A stretch of 42,084 nucleotides of DNA, from positions 558,122-600,205 of the forward strand of contig WJBW01000002.1 in NCBI GenBank assembly GCA_009646425.1. Reading direction: 5' to 3'. Source of the stretch: Burkholderiales bacterium LSUCC0115 (GTDB lineage: Bacteria; Pseudomonadota; Gammaproteobacteria; Burkholderiales; Burkholderiaceae_A). Under the pieces are notes generated by a model. It was not told the DNA's origin and ran no database searches. It worked only from the letters and a program-made list of their open reading frames with translations. Each line of letters begins with the position of its first letter. The first letter of the stretch is position 1. The translations under genes were made by a program, and so were the position numbers. This document shows, piece after piece, positions 1 to 8,538 of this stretch.

Positions 1-687
1 AAAATGAACTGTCGCACCACCGCCGCTAGCAGTCACCGAACCGATGAAGTAGCGTGTAGCGTCCGAATCAATCGAATTCAGCGTGTCAGCAGGGCCCTTA
101 CCCTCGATTTGGAGTCGGGCCTGAATATCGCCGTCGGCATTCTCAAAAAAGGTGATGTTGTAGGTGCCGCCATATTCAAAGACGGCGTCATCAGAGATCA
201 CGGCTGACGTCGTCGCGCCGACCGGGGAGTCCACCGTGGTCTTGGGCTGCGACAACCTGGCTGGCGTATCAGCCGACAGCAGAATGCGCTCGTCGTTGGC
301 ATTGGTGGCCACGGCCATCTGAGACAGGGCCTCGTAGGCGGTACGAGCCTTTGCCGCCAGGGCTGAGAAACCGGCAGGGCCTAAGCTGCCATTCACCGCC
401 TGATCGGCAGCCTCTTTAATGACACCCATGCTGTCGATCATGCTGCCCAGTTGGGCGTCGGCCATGGCCATGCGCGTGGCCACAAAGTCTTGGTTGGCCT
501 TGAGCATCTTGAACTTGGACTGATCAAAGGCAATCTCAACACCCCGAGCCAAGGCAACCATACCCTGAGAAGCCGCGTTGTAGCGCTTGCCACTCGAGAT
601 TTGGTCTTGCCACTTCATGGCCTCGACCGACTGGTCTTGGATGGCCCGAATACTGGCGTTTAGAAGTTGTTGGCTGCTAATGCGCAT
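1..687 (-). CDS. flgL: Flagellar hook-filament junction protein FlgL (HAP3), N-terminal part
   Basis: FlgL forms the second junction ring between hook and filament and is exported through the flagellar type III apparatus. The gene runs off the left edge, so only about 229 N-terminal residues are visible. The protein begins MRISSQQLLN and carries the flagellin-like N-helix with QISSGKRY. The usual PSDDP-type motif after it is diverged to NAASQG. Residues from about 180 look like a beta-rich insert rich in Asp, Gly and Thr. The start is supported by AAGGTGA six bases upstream, overlapping the flgK stop. It follows flgK by 11 bases, as in most flg operons. Identification rests on position and the N-terminal motif; the missing C-terminus prevents a length comparison. 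Confidence 0.88.
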   Translation of the reverse strand, partial: MRISSQQLLNASIRAIQDQSVEAMKWQDQISSGKRYNAASQGMVALARGVEIAFDQSKFKMLKANQDFVATRMAMADAQLGSMIDSMGVIKEAADQAVNGSLGPAGFSALAAKARTAYEALSQMAVATNANDERILLSADTPARLSQPKTTVDSPVGATTSAVISDDAVFEYGGTYNITFFENADGDIQARLQIEGKGPADTLNSIDSDATRYFIGSVTASGGGATVHF

Positions 688-698
688 GTCGAATCACC

Positions 699-2204
699 TT
701 ATCGAGAGACCATGCTCAAAAGAGTTTGGAACATCTCATTGCCGGTCTGGATGATCTTGCTCGATGCCGCATAGAGCTGCTGAAACTTGACCATGTTGGC
801 AGCCTCTTCGTCCAGGTTCACGCCCGAGATCTCCTCGCGGCGGGTATTCAGGATCTCCATGACCGACTTGTCGGCTGCCCGGTTGTTGCTCCAAGTGGCA
901 ATCTGAGACCCGACCGTTGCGACGATGTCAGCTACGGGATCAGCAAACGTGCTGCGCTTGGCTTCCAGAGCAAAGGCCTGGTCACCGGTAATCTGCCAGT
1001 CGTCCGCGTTCTGGGGCGCTACCGCGACAAAGTTTGCAGCGCGGAGCTGGGTGAGCCCCAGCGAGTACTCGGCATCGGTCGGATTTAGTCGGTCACGAAT
1101 CTCGTAGATACCAGCGGCGCCGTTGACCGTTGGAATGTCTTTGACGTATTCGTCTACCGTCGTGTTACTAACCAGGTTGCCCGTGGCCACCCGAAATCCA
1201 AAGACCGGGTTGGGGCTGATCTCGTTGACGGTCTTGACCAAGCCAATGGCCACTGCGTCCAGCCGGCGGTTCACATCGGGCAGAAAGTCGCGAATCAGTT
1301 TGACGTAGGCACCAGCCTGACCGCCGCTGAACATATCAGTGGCAATGGTCTGGGTGGTGTGGTTGTAGATGCGATTGACTTCTCTGGCCTCGTTGATCGA
1401 GGCCTGGGTGTAGCTGGTGAAGGTGATCTTGAGATTATCGATGTTGCCTTCGGTGTTCACCACATTGAACTTGTTGGCAATGCCCCCCTCGACCAGCGGA
1501 ATGCCATTCATGTAATGGGTCGCGGTCTGGTCCGTATTGATGACCGTCTGGCCACCGACCAACTTCTGGAGGCGCATCAGCAAACGATCGCGCTCGTCCA
1601 GGTATTCGGGTGCTGGGCCAATGCCAGCCTCGGCGGCGGTGCCCTCTTTGATTTTGGCGTTCACCTGAGCCAGTTGCTCGGTATAGGCGTTGGCCTCGGC
1701 CAGGGTGGTCTCCAGAGCCTTACGCGCATCGCCATCGACTCGCGAGAGCGTCTCTGACAGACCAACGATGCGTTGGCTGACCATTTCAGCCTTGTGGGTC
1801 AGGTTGGCCCGATAAGCTGGGCTGGTGGGATCACCCACCATCTGGCCAGCCGCATCAAAGAATTCGGAAATAACCGTAGCAATCGAATTGCTCTCGTCGG
1901 CCACCAACTTGTCCAGCGCCGTGGTGGTCTGCACCAATGTGTCGGAGTAGGCGTATTTGCCCTGCTGACCCAGTCGCTGGTTTTCCAGCAGCCTTGAGTA
2001 GTCACGGATAAAGCCCTCGGGCGAAAAGCCCGTGCCCGTGGCGGTCGCCGTGTGCGGCGCCAGCCGATTGATGATGGCCGAGGCGTCTCGGCGGGTGTAG
2101 CCCTCAACCGAGGCGCCAGAGATGTTTTGCGAGGTGACCAGCAGGCCAGCCTGTGCAGCCTGAAGCCCGGCGTAGGCGGTGTTGAAGATAGAAGGGCCGG
2201 CCAT
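699..2204 (-). CDS. flgK: Flagellar hook-associated protein 1 FlgK
   Basis: FlgK (HAP1) forms the first junction ring on the distal hook, outside the cell. The 501-residue protein has the N-terminal rod/hook-type segment (GLQAAQAGLLVTSQNISGA, then GYTRRDA). It ends with the conserved C-terminal helix containing SGVNLDEEAANMVKFQQLY and a final QTLLSMVSR. Length is close to the family norm (about 550), so it lacks the large insertions seen in FlgE, FliD and the flagellins of this cluster. It lies between flgJ and flgL with 11-base gaps on each side, implying co-transcription. Residues GASVEGYTRR replace the more usual NTATPGYSRQ, a modest divergence. Confidence 0.95.
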   Translation of the reverse strand: MAGPSIFNTAYAGLQAAQAGLLVTSQNISGASVEGYTRRDASAIINRLAPHTATATGTGFSPEGFIRDYSRLLENQRLGQQGKYAYSDTLVQTTTALDKLVADESNSIATVISEFFDAAGQMVGDPTSPAYRANLTHKAEMVSQRIVGLSETLSRVDGDARKALETTLAEANAYTEQLAQVNAKIKEGTAAEAGIGPAPEYLDERDRLLMRLQKLVGGQTVINTDQTATHYMNGIPLVEGGIANKFNVVNTEGNIDNLKITFTSYTQASINEAREVNRIYNHTTQTIATDMFSGGQAGAYVKLIRDFLPDVNRRLDAVAIGLVKTVNEISPNPVFGFRVATGNLVSNTTVDEYVKDIPTVNGAAGIYEIRDRLNPTDAEYSLGLTQLRAANFVAVAPQNADDWQITGDQAFALEAKRSTFADPVADIVATVGSQIATWSNNRAADKSVMEILNTRREEISGVNLDEEAANMVKFQQLYAASSKIIQTGNEMFQTLLSMVSR

Positions 2205-2215
2205 AGCAATTCGCC

Positions 2216-2632
2216 TTAGTTATTCAATCCGTTAACGGCAAAATCGGGCTTTACATTAAGCCCGCCGGGGGAGGCTGCAGATGCGGCCTGGGGGCTCTTT
2301 AGGGCCATCTGTCCGCCTCTTGCGGCCTCGATTTGGCCCATCATCTGTTTGACCAGTGCATCGGCCATGCCAAAACCGCCCATGTTTGAGACAGCAGCCG
2401 CCAGCTGGTCATCGCCCATCTTTTGGTAGCTCTTGTGCTCACCTGACTTGGGGTCCCAGCTGGATTCGCGGGCCACTTCCAGCATCTTACGAATCATCAC
2501 CTGCTCAAAGCCTTTGGCGGCGTGCTCCAGCTGAGCCCGCTCGTCACCAGACTGACGCAGCCGTTCAGCAGCGGCCTGCTGGCCGCTTAAGTCCCAGACG
2601 TTCAGGTTGATCGCGTTGTTGATGCCGGCCAT
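2216..2632 (-). CDS. flgJ: Rod-binding protein FlgJ, single-domain form without muramidase
   Basis: FlgJ N-terminal domains cap or scaffold rod assembly in the periplasm. This 138-residue protein contains the rod-binding core (AAKGFEQVMIRKMLEVAR, then GDDQLAAAVSNMGGFGMADA). It stops after a short low-complexity tail. The peptidoglycan hydrolase domain fused to FlgJ in many beta- and gammaproteobacteria (full length about 300 residues) is absent, and the stop lies 11 bases before flgK, so there is no room for it. A separate muramidase must open the cell wall for the rod. It sits between flgI and flgK in the standard order. Identity is firm from context and the core motif. Confidence 0.9.
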   Translation of the reverse strand: MAGINNAINLNVWDLSGQQAAAERLRQSGDERAQLEHAAKGFEQVMIRKMLEVARESSWDPKSGEHKSYQKMGDDQLAAAVSNMGGFGMADALVKQMMGQIEAARGGQMALKSPQAASAASPGGLNVKPDFAVNGLNN

Positions 2633-2634
2633 GA

Positions 2635-3786
2635 TTAGATGATCTCCAGATCCGCCTTCAGGGCACCAGAGGCTTTGAGGGCCTGCAGGATAGACATCAG
2701 ATCGGCTGGTTTAGCACCGAGCATGTTCAGAGCACGAATCACGCCGTCCAGGTTGGCACCCTGCGGCACCTTGACCAATCCGCCGGGGCCGGTCTCGCCC
2801 TGCTCAACCTGCACGCTGGCCTGGTTGGTAACGGTGGTCTGACCGCGGCTAAAGGGCTCGGGCTGGCTGGTCGAGGCCGCCTGTTCAATCTTGACAGTCA
2901 GATTGCCGTGGGCGACGGCAGCAGGGGTCAGCGTGACCGCCTGGTTCATCACGACAGAGCCGGTCCGCGCATTCACAATGACTTTGGCGCGCTCAGCAGG
3001 TGTGTCGATGGGCAGGTTCTCAAGGTCAGCCAGAAATTTGATTCGGGCCATGGGTTCGGAGGGAACTGCTACTTTCAAGGCGCGCGCATCCAAGGGCATC
3101 ACCACACCCGCACCGAACCGCTTGGCAATGGCCTCAGCCGTTCTTTGCATGAGCGTGAAGTCGGACTGATGCAGATCCAGCTGAACAAACTGGCCCATCG
3201 GGGTCGCTGGAATGGCTCGCTCGACCAAAGCGCCCTCCGGGACCCGACCCACCGAGAGGTGATTGACCGTGGTGCTGGATCCAGCGGCGCTGGCGCCAGC
3301 ACCACCCACAAAGACACCACCCTGACCAAGGGCATAAATCTGGCCATCGGCACCACGCAGAGGGGTCATCAGGAGTTGACCGCCCTTTAAGCTTTTGGCG
3401 TTACCAATCGAGGACACCGTGATGTCGAGCTTTTGGCCCGGACGGGCCAATGCTGGCAGCTCTGCCGTCACGATAACGGCTGCGGTGTTACGCATCTGAA
3501 TCGACTGACCAGGCGGCAGAGCTACACCGAGCGAGGTCAACATGGAGATGACGCTCTGCAGGGTGAACGGGCTCTGGGTGGTCTGGTCACCCGAGCCATC
3601 CAGGCCCACGACCAAGCCGTAGCCGATCAGCTGGTTGGCGCGCTGACCAGAGACATTCGCAATCTCTTTGATGCGCGTTGCGTGGGCCATGTTGGGAAGA
3701 ATCATCAGGACAGCCAGAATGATCACTACGAAATAGAACCCGCCCTTACCAAAAGAACGCACGAGTTTGTTCATCAATCGGTCCAT
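2635..3786 (-). CDS. flgI: Flagellar P-ring protein FlgI
   Basis: FlgI polymerises into the periplasmic P-ring around the rod, at the peptidoglycan layer. A basic N-terminus and hydrophobic stretch (FYFVVIILAVLMILPNMAHA) form a Sec signal peptide with cleavage after AHA. The mature protein starts TRIKEIANVSGQRANQLIGY, a hallmark of FlgI, followed by GLVVGLDGSGDQT. The C-terminus LGAKPADLMSILQALKASGA is also typical. About 383 residues, normal length. The start at 3786 is preferred over the in-frame ATG at 3792. The AAGGG overlapping the flgH stop is seven bases from the former and only one base from the latter. It follows flgH directly. Confidence 0.96.
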   Translation of the reverse strand: MDRLMNKLVRSFGKGGFYFVVIILAVLMILPNMAHATRIKEIANVSGQRANQLIGYGLVVGLDGSGDQTTQSPFTLQSVISMLTSLGVALPPGQSIQMRNTAAVIVTAELPALARPGQKLDITVSSIGNAKSLKGGQLLMTPLRGADGQIYALGQGGVFVGGAGASAAGSSTTVNHLSVGRVPEGALVERAIPATPMGQFVQLDLHQSDFTLMQRTAEAIAKRFGAGVVMPLDARALKVAVPSEPMARIKFLADLENLPIDTPAERAKVIVNARTGSVVMNQAVTLTPAAVAHGNLTVKIEQAASTSQPEPFSRGQTTVTNQASVQVEQGETGPGGLVKVPQGANLDGVIRALNMLGAKPADLMSILQALKASGALKADLEII

Positions 3787-3796
3787 GGTCATGCCC

Positions 3797-4570
3797 TTAG
3801 AAAGGTGAAACTTTCAATAGAATTCCGGCCAGCCAGCCTGGCGTCTGGGCATCGTCACCAGCCCCACGACCGCGATACTCCAGACGCAGGTCAGCAACCT
3901 TGGCCGAAGTAATGGAGTTGTTTACAAGGTCTGCTGGGTTTACAACACCCTTGAAACGGATGATTTCCTCCTCGGCACTGACAGCCAGCTGCTTCTCACC
4001 AGCCACGATCAGGTTCCCGTTGGCCAGCACCTCGATCACTGTGCCAGTAATGGTGCCGCTAAAGGCGTTTTGAGCACTCGAAGTCCCCTTGCCCGAGAAG
4101 TCCACTGCACCTTCGCCGGTCACGTTAAACGCCTCTCCGGCCTGCCGGATGCGGTCAATCGCACTGGTGGTCAAGCCTCGAAGTGGTGTGCCGCGCAAGG
4201 CGCCGGTGTTCAAAGTGCCGTTATTGCCAGACAGGCCGCTCAGGGCACTCAGGTCTGAGGTGATGCCAGCGGAGCTCTCTTTGCTGGCCGAAGCATTGCT
4301 CGAACGGTTTGCAACGGTTCTCTCATTCAGAACAATGGTGATGGTGTCGCCGACATGACGCGCACGACGATCCTCAAAGAGCGGCCGGTAGCCACCCGAA
4401 TTGGTGGAGACTGTCGGAAACAGGCTTCCCGGATTGGATGGCGCCGCTGCCTGAGACGGGGGCGTGATAGACGTAGGCCCCTCGACCAAGGGTTTTTTAT
4501 CAGCTGTCGCGCAGCCGGCCAGCAGACCAATCGCGATCGCGGGCAGAGTCCAGTTACGAAGCAGGCTCAT
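3797..4570 (-). CDS. flgH: Flagellar L-ring lipoprotein FlgH
   Basis: FlgH forms the outer-membrane L-ring bushing. The 257-residue protein has a lipoprotein signal peptide with the lipobox LLAGC, cleaved before Cys19. Family motifs include SLFPTVSTNSGGYRPLFEDR, RARHVGDTITIVLNER and the C-terminal FKGVVNPADLVNNSITS with RLEYRGRG. It ends GWLAGILLKVSPF, a typical FlgH terminus. The start is supported by AAGGA six bases upstream, overlapping the flgG stop. It lies between flgG and flgI with a 9-base and a 10-base gap, consistent with one transcript. Confidence 0.96.
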   Translation of the reverse strand: MSLLRNWTLPAIAIGLLAGCATADKKPLVEGPTSITPPSQAAAPSNPGSLFPTVSTNSGGYRPLFEDRRARHVGDTITIVLNERTVANRSSNASASKESSAGITSDLSALSGLSGNNGTLNTGALRGTPLRGLTTSAIDRIRQAGEAFNVTGEGAVDFSGKGTSSAQNAFSGTITGTVIEVLANGNLIVAGEKQLAVSAEEEIIRFKGVVNPADLVNNSITSAKVADLRLEYRGRGAGDDAQTPGWLAGILLKVSPF

Positions 4571-4579
4571 GATTCGTCC

Positions 4580-5362
4580 TTAGAGTTGACCTAGACGCTG
4601 CAGCATCTCGTCGGAGGCGCTGATGGCTCGGGAATTAATTTCGTAAGCCCGCTGGGCAACAATCATGGAGACCAGTTCCTCGGCCAGATTGACGTTGGAG
4701 GCTTCCACAAAGTACTGCTTAAGGCTGCCGATGCCATTTGACCCAGGAGCACCCTGCTGAGGGGCACCCGAGGCAGCTGTCTCCAAAAACAGGTTGCCGC
4801 CGATGGAGGTCAAACCGGCCGGATTGATGAAGTTGGCCAACTGGATTTCACCAACGTTTTGAGGGGCCACCTGACCAGGCAAAGACACTGACACGGCGCC
4901 GGTTTCAGAAATGGTGATGCTGGTAGCATCCGCCGGGATGGTGACACCAGGTGCCAACACGTAGCCGGCCGACGTCACCATCTGGCCATTGGCATCACGG
5001 GTGAAGTTTCCGTCTCGGCTGTAAGCCGTGGTGCCATCTGGCAGACTGATCTGAAAAAAGCCCTTGCCGTAAATGGCCAGGTCCAGTGGGTTCTGGGTCT
5101 GGTTCAGCGCGCCCTGAATGTGCACGCGCTCTGTCGCAGCGGTGCGAACACCGGCACCCAGCTGCAGACCACTGGGGGACTGGGCCTGACCGTTGGTCGG
5201 ACCACCCGCCTGACGAATAGTCTGGTAGAGCAAGTCCTCAAACATGGGCTTGACGCGCTTGTAACCGGTCGTCGTGCCGTTGGCGAGGTTGTTGGCGATG
5301 ACATCCAGGTTGGTCTGCTGAGCATCCAAACCGGTTTTGGCAATCCAGAGTGAGCGAATCAT
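4580..5362 (-). CDS. flgG: Flagellar distal rod protein FlgG
   Basis: FlgG builds the distal rod that spans periplasm and rings. The 260-residue protein begins [20 protein letters not shown] and continues [16 protein letters not shown], the canonical axial-protein N-motif. It ends with [20 protein letters not shown], the conserved C-helix. The length equals that of the Salmonella homologue. AAGGA lies eight bases before the ATG. It is followed by flgH and preceded by flgF at about 20 bases. Distinguished from FlgF by the distal-rod sequence [16 protein letters not shown]. Confidence 0.97.
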   Translation of the reverse strand: MIRSLWIAKTGLDAQQTNLDVIANNLANGTTTGYKRVKPMFEDLLYQTIRQAGGPTNGQAQSPSGLQLGAGVRTAATERVHIQGALNQTQNPLDLAIYGKGFFQISLPDGTTAYSRDGNFTRDANGQMVTSAGYVLAPGVTIPADATSITISETGAVSVSLPGQVAPQNVGEIQLANFINPAGLTSIGGNLFLETAASGAPQQGAPGSNGIGSLKQYFVEASNVNLAEELVSMIVAQRAYEINSRAISASDEMLQRLGQL

Positions 5363-5384
5363 GATGTGATTCCTTGGTTAGTCA

Positions 5385-6131
5385 CTAGAAGTTAGAAAGG
5401 GTCATGATCACGTTCGCCTGACGGGCGTTCTGATCACTGGTCTGCAGCATGCGCATGTTCAGATCGAACATGCGGGTCTGGTTAATCATTTGGACCATGG
5501 CGGCGGCGGCATTGACGTTGCTGGTCTCGTAGGCGCCCTGCACCACCTTGACTGCCTCATCCAGAGGGGCTGGCGGCTGGTTGGCGGGCAGCTCAAAGAA
5601 GCCGTCTTCTGCGCGGCGCAGGTCACGGATGTTGGGGTTCACCAGCTTGAAGCGGGCGATCTGGTTGTACTGCAGCTCTCCGCCTTCGCGAACCAGCACG
5701 CCACCATCACGACCCACCTCGACTTCGGCGCCAGCGGGAATGGTGATGGGGCCGTCTTCGCCCAGAACGATGATGCCTTTGCCCAGCTTGAAGACGCCTT
5801 CTTCGTCACGGAAGAATCGGCCCGCGCGGGTGTAGGCCTCGGAGCCATCGGCACGCCGAACCGCAAAGAAACCATCGCCATCAATGGCGAAGTCATTGGG
5901 GTTATCGGTTTTTTCGATGGCACCGGGGTTGAAAATAGCTGTGGGTGTGGAGTCGACGACAAAAGCACGGGAATCCGCCTGCTCACCGTCCAGGGGAACC
6001 GCACGGAAGGAAGTGACCATTTCCCTAAAGCCAGGGGTCTGAGCATTGGCCAGGTTGTTGGATGTGCTGGCCATCTGCCCCATGGCATGTTTGGCACCGG
6101 TCATCGCAACGTAAGCCATACGGTCAATCAT
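5385..6131 (-). CDS. flgF: Flagellar proximal rod protein FlgF
   Basis: FlgF is a proximal rod subunit. The protein starts MIDRMAYVAMTGAKHAMGQM and contains TSNNLANAQTPGFREM, the axial N-motif. It ends with VQMINQTRMFDLNMRMLQTS, the family C-helix. The start at 6131 is chosen over an in-frame TTG at 6152 for two reasons. GGAGAG sits just upstream of this ATG, and the TTG would lie inside the leader hairpin. About 248 residues, normal. It is the first gene of a transcript: a terminator separates it from flgE and a sigma-54 promoter lies about 50 bases upstream. Confidence 0.94.
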   Translation of the reverse strand: MIDRMAYVAMTGAKHAMGQMASTSNNLANAQTPGFREMVTSFRAVPLDGEQADSRAFVVDSTPTAIFNPGAIEKTDNPNDFAIDGDGFFAVRRADGSEAYTRAGRFFRDEEGVFKLGKGIIVLGEDGPITIPAGAEVEVGRDGGVLVREGGELQYNQIARFKLVNPNIRDLRRAEDGFFELPANQPPAPLDEAVKVVQGAYETSNVNAAAAMVQMINQTRMFDLNMRMLQTSDQNARQANVIMTLSNF

Positions 6132-6135
6132 CTGA

Positions 6136-6141
6136 CTCTCC
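6136..6141 (-). promoter_or_regulatory. Ribosome binding site deciding the flgF start
   Basis: GGAGAG on the minus strand lies four bases before ATG 6131. It supports this start over the in-frame TTG further upstream, which has no such sequence. Confidence 0.6.
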
Positions 6142-6151
6142 TGTCTGTCCA

Positions 6152-6165
6152 ACCCACCATTGGGT
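6152..6165 (-). promoter_or_regulatory. Leader hairpin at the 5' end of the flgF transcript
   Basis: The plus strand reads ACCCACCATTGGGT, a 4-bp stem with a 6-base loop. If the sigma-54 promoter at 6180-6195 is used, transcription starts near 6169 and the hairpin occupies roughly nucleotides 5 to 18 of the mRNA. A nearly identical element (ACCCCACCATGGGGT) lies at the same place before flgB. Confidence 0.45.
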
Positions 6166-6179
6166 CTCGAGCATCTATA

Positions 6180-6195
6180 AGCAATTCATGTGCCA
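6180..6195 (-). promoter_or_regulatory. Sigma-54 promoter for flgF operon
   Basis: On the minus strand the sequence is TGGCACATGAATTGCT. It matches the RpoN consensus TGGCACG-N4-TTGCW, with the invariant GG and GC ten bases apart. The predicted start is near 6169, 38 bases before flgF. It lies just downstream of the flgE terminator, so it can drive flgF to flgL independently of flgB to flgE. Confidence 0.85.
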
Positions 6196-6277
6196 GGAGA
6201 CAGAACCATTTAAAAACAATCACTTATGTACCGTCAAAAGGCCAGACCTAGCCCTTGGACCTAGTTGTTTAGCGGTT

Positions 6278-6293
6278 CGGCAGTTTTTTCCGC
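6278..6293. promoter_or_regulatory. Candidate activator binding site upstream of flgF
   Basis: The plus strand reads CGGCAGTTTTTTCCGC, an imperfect version of the palindrome CGGCAGTTCTTGCCGC found before flgB. It lies 83 bp upstream of the -24 element, compared with 86 bp for flgB. That distance is typical of enhancer sites bound by sigma-54 activators. The FleR-like regulator encoded in this window is the obvious candidate; this is inference. Confidence 0.45.
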
Positions 6294-6312
6294 TTTTCGA
6301 GGTTGTGGGCGG

Positions 6313-6345
6313 AAAAAAACCCCGCCTGGACCACGGGCGGGGTTT
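6313..6345 (-). terminator. Rho-independent terminator after flgE
   Basis: A perfect 10-bp inverted repeat (AAACCCCGCC / GGCGGGGTTT, loop of 9) lies at 6317-6345. On the minus strand the hairpin runs straight into seven T residues (6313-6319), with the last three T shared with the stem. It lies 57 bases beyond the flgE stop and ends the flgB-C-D-E transcript. The rest of the 270-bp flgE-flgF gap holds the flgF promoter region. Confidence 0.9.
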
Positions 6346-6401
6346 GGTAAGGCTGTCAGCGCACTACTAGCGCACCAACCAGCCAGGAGAAGCTTTAGTT
6401 A

Positions 6402-8513
6402 TTAGCCTCCAGCCATCCGGATGGTGGTCGTCAAGGTGTCGTCAAAGGCCCGGATGCTCTGGGAGTTGGCCGAGTACATGCGCTGCTGAATCAGCAGCTT
6501 GACCAGCTCGTTAGCCAAGTCGACGTTTGAGCCCTCGACCGCACCCGCTCGAATGCCACCTAAGCCCTTCTGACCCGGTTTGCCCACAATCACATTCGGG
6601 TGGACTTCATCGCCAGAGAGGTAAGACGCAGCGAACACGTTGTTGCCAGACGGCACCAGGCCATCGGTCGCTGCAAAGTTGACCAGCACCACCTGACCAG
6701 CCAGGAAGGTCCGGCCGTCACCGTAGGTACCGACCACCTCGCCGGCATCGCTGATGGTCACGCTATTCAGAAGTGCCACGGAACGACCGTCCTGGGTGCT
6801 CTGGTCGACACCAAAAGGCGTGGCGAAGTTGCGGGTTCCAGTTAGGTCCAGGGTAAAAATCAAATCGGGATCAGTATTTTCCGCAGTGTTTCCGGGGGTG
6901 GTGACCTTCCCGGTAAGGGTCACTTGAGACTCGAAGGTTGGAATGCCAGTTACAGGGTTGGTCACCAACGCGTCGATATTTTTACCCCCCCAGAACTGCA
7001 TCTCGGCAATCGGTTTGTATGTGCCATCACCGATAGGCGCTGGAAACTCGACATCAGAATAAAAATTGTTGTCCAAGGCGTTGTAAAACTTATCATCTAA
7101 GGATCCGTAAATCTCATACTTGGTCGTTACTGCCGTGAAAGCCTGGGTGTGCGTCGAGTCTGCGCTCGTTAGCAGATCACCGCTCATGGAGACTTTGGCG
7201 CCATCTTGCATGGTCAATCGATAGGCTACGGGATTAAAAAATACCAGTGGATTTCCCACCGTGGTGACGGCGGGATCTGGAGTTCCAGAAAGCGTCAATG
7301 TCGCTGTGGACGCACCACTCTCTACGGTAATTGGCACCCCGTTTGCATCCTTTAGTCGGGTCAAGTCTCCCGAGGCAGTGTCCACAAAGAAAACAAACTG
7401 CCCCTCCTCGATATCAATATTGGCAGCCGGAAGAGTGACTGTGGTTCCTGTTATCGACGAGGCGGTTGCCGTCGTAGCTGGGTTAAAAAACTCGATCTTG
7501 GCATCATCATCGATTCCCCCAGCTGCAGTGCGATCCAGGGTCACCACATTTGACGTCACCGATGAAACCCCAAGAGAGGCATCTCGCCCATTTATCAAAA
7601 TCCGTGCGTACTGTTCGATATCGCTGCCGTTATCGACAGTAATAGTACCGTCGCCAGCGGTCACGGCACCGTTAACATTGGTCTCCCGATGGGGAGCTGA
7701 GATTCTCTCCACACCATCTGACGTATCGTTGGTCAACACCACATTTGCTTGGCTCGCACCAAGCGGGTTTTTAGCAATTTCTGACGCCGGAAAATAAAAG
7801 TTTGTTCCATCGTAAGTGACCGACATATCTTGGTCATCCACTCGCCGATAGTAGAGAGTCATGGTGTGCGCTCCGCCATTGTCGTCCGCACTGTAGACAG
7901 TCTGTGACACTTTGTTGTTATAGGATGAAGGTACCTCTGGATCAAACGGCACGTCTCCCGCCGGAAGATAAGTATTTGTTCTGGCGTCCAAATTTACAGC
8001 CACAGTAGACAAGGTGGTCGTGCGTGGTTCGAGCTCCGTAGGCGGCATGGTGATCTTGTCGGTCCAGGCGTCACCCAGGGTAGTACCGTCCTGAGACGAA
8101 TAACCCGTCAGGAACATACCGTTCTGGTTAACGATGTAGCTGCGCTTGGGGAAATTGGGGTCAACCTCTTTGCTAACCGCAAACTGGCCATTACGGGTGT
8201 AGTAAACGGTGTCTGGGTCGTTGGCATCGCTCAGTCGAAACATGCCCATGGAGCCGGTAATGGCCATGTCCAGGGTGTTTTGAGAATCCTGTACCGTGCC
8301 CATGTTCATTAGGCGCCGAATGTTCTGCTTGGCGGTGCCCTGACCGGCACGGGCTGGGTCTAGGGGGTTGATGGCCTTGTAGAACTGGTCTTGAAAAATA
8401 TACTCGCCGGCCTTGTAGCCCACCGTGCTGGCGTTGGCGATGTTGTTGGAAATGGTGTCAATGGCGGCCGAGTTGGAATTCAGGCCTGACAAACCAATGC
8501 TGTAGTTGCTCAT
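6402..8513 (-). CDS. flgE: Flagellar hook protein FlgE, enlarged
   Basis: FlgE forms the flexible hook outside the cell. At 703 residues it is far longer than the roughly 400 of Salmonella. The N-terminus (MSNYSIGLSGLNSNSAAIDT, then ISNNIANASTVGYK) and C-terminus (GSNVDLANELVKLLIQQRMY, SANSQSIRAFDDTL) are canonical. The extra length is mainly central. Residues about 255 to 430 form a Thr/Asp/Val-rich insert with two related units each ending FFNP. This stretch of DNA is visibly AT-richer than the gene ends. The upstream AAAAGGG fits the start. It follows flgD and is last before the terminator. An enlarged hook exposes extra domains on the hook surface. Confidence 0.96.
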   Translation of the reverse strand: MSNYSIGLSGLNSNSAAIDTISNNIANASTVGYKAGEYIFQDQFYKAINPLDPARAGQGTAKQNIRRLMNMGTVQDSQNTLDMAITGSMGMFRLSDANDPDTVYYTRNGQFAVSKEVDPNFPKRSYIVNQNGMFLTGYSSQDGTTLGDAWTDKITMPPTELEPRTTTLSTVAVNLDARTNTYLPAGDVPFDPEVPSSYNNKVSQTVYSADDNGGAHTMTLYYRRVDDQDMSVTYDGTNFYFPASEIAKNPLGASQANVVLTNDTSDGVERISAPHRETNVNGAVTAGDGTITVDNGSDIEQYARILINGRDASLGVSSVTSNVVTLDRTAAGGIDDDAKIEFFNPATTATASSITGTTVTLPAANIDIEEGQFVFFVDTASGDLTRLKDANGVPITVESGASTATLTLSGTPDPAVTTVGNPLVFFNPVAYRLTMQDGAKVSMSGDLLTSADSTHTQAFTAVTTKYEIYGSLDDKFYNALDNNFYSDVEFPAPIGDGTYKPIAEMQFWGGKNIDALVTNPVTGIPTFESQVTLTGKVTTPGNTAENTDPDLIFTLDLTGTRNFATPFGVDQSTQDGRSVALLNSVTISDAGEVVGTYGDGRTFLAGQVVLVNFAATDGLVPSGNNVFAASYLSGDEVHPNVIVGKPGQKGLGGIRAGAVEGSNVDLANELVKLLIQQRMYSANSQSIRAFDDTLTTTIRMAGG
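7230..7673 (-). repeat. Two-unit repeat in the FlgE surface insert
   Basis: FlgE residues about 281-345 and 347-428 each contain a beta-rich segment with a VVTL or VTLP strand, followed by a stretch ending IEFFNP or LVFFNP. The units differ in length (about 65 and 80 residues), so this is a diverged duplication rather than an exact repeat. It lies in the part of FlgE that would form outer hook domains. Confidence 0.5.
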
Positions 8514-8538
8514 CTTCGTTTCACCCTTTTAGAAGAAA

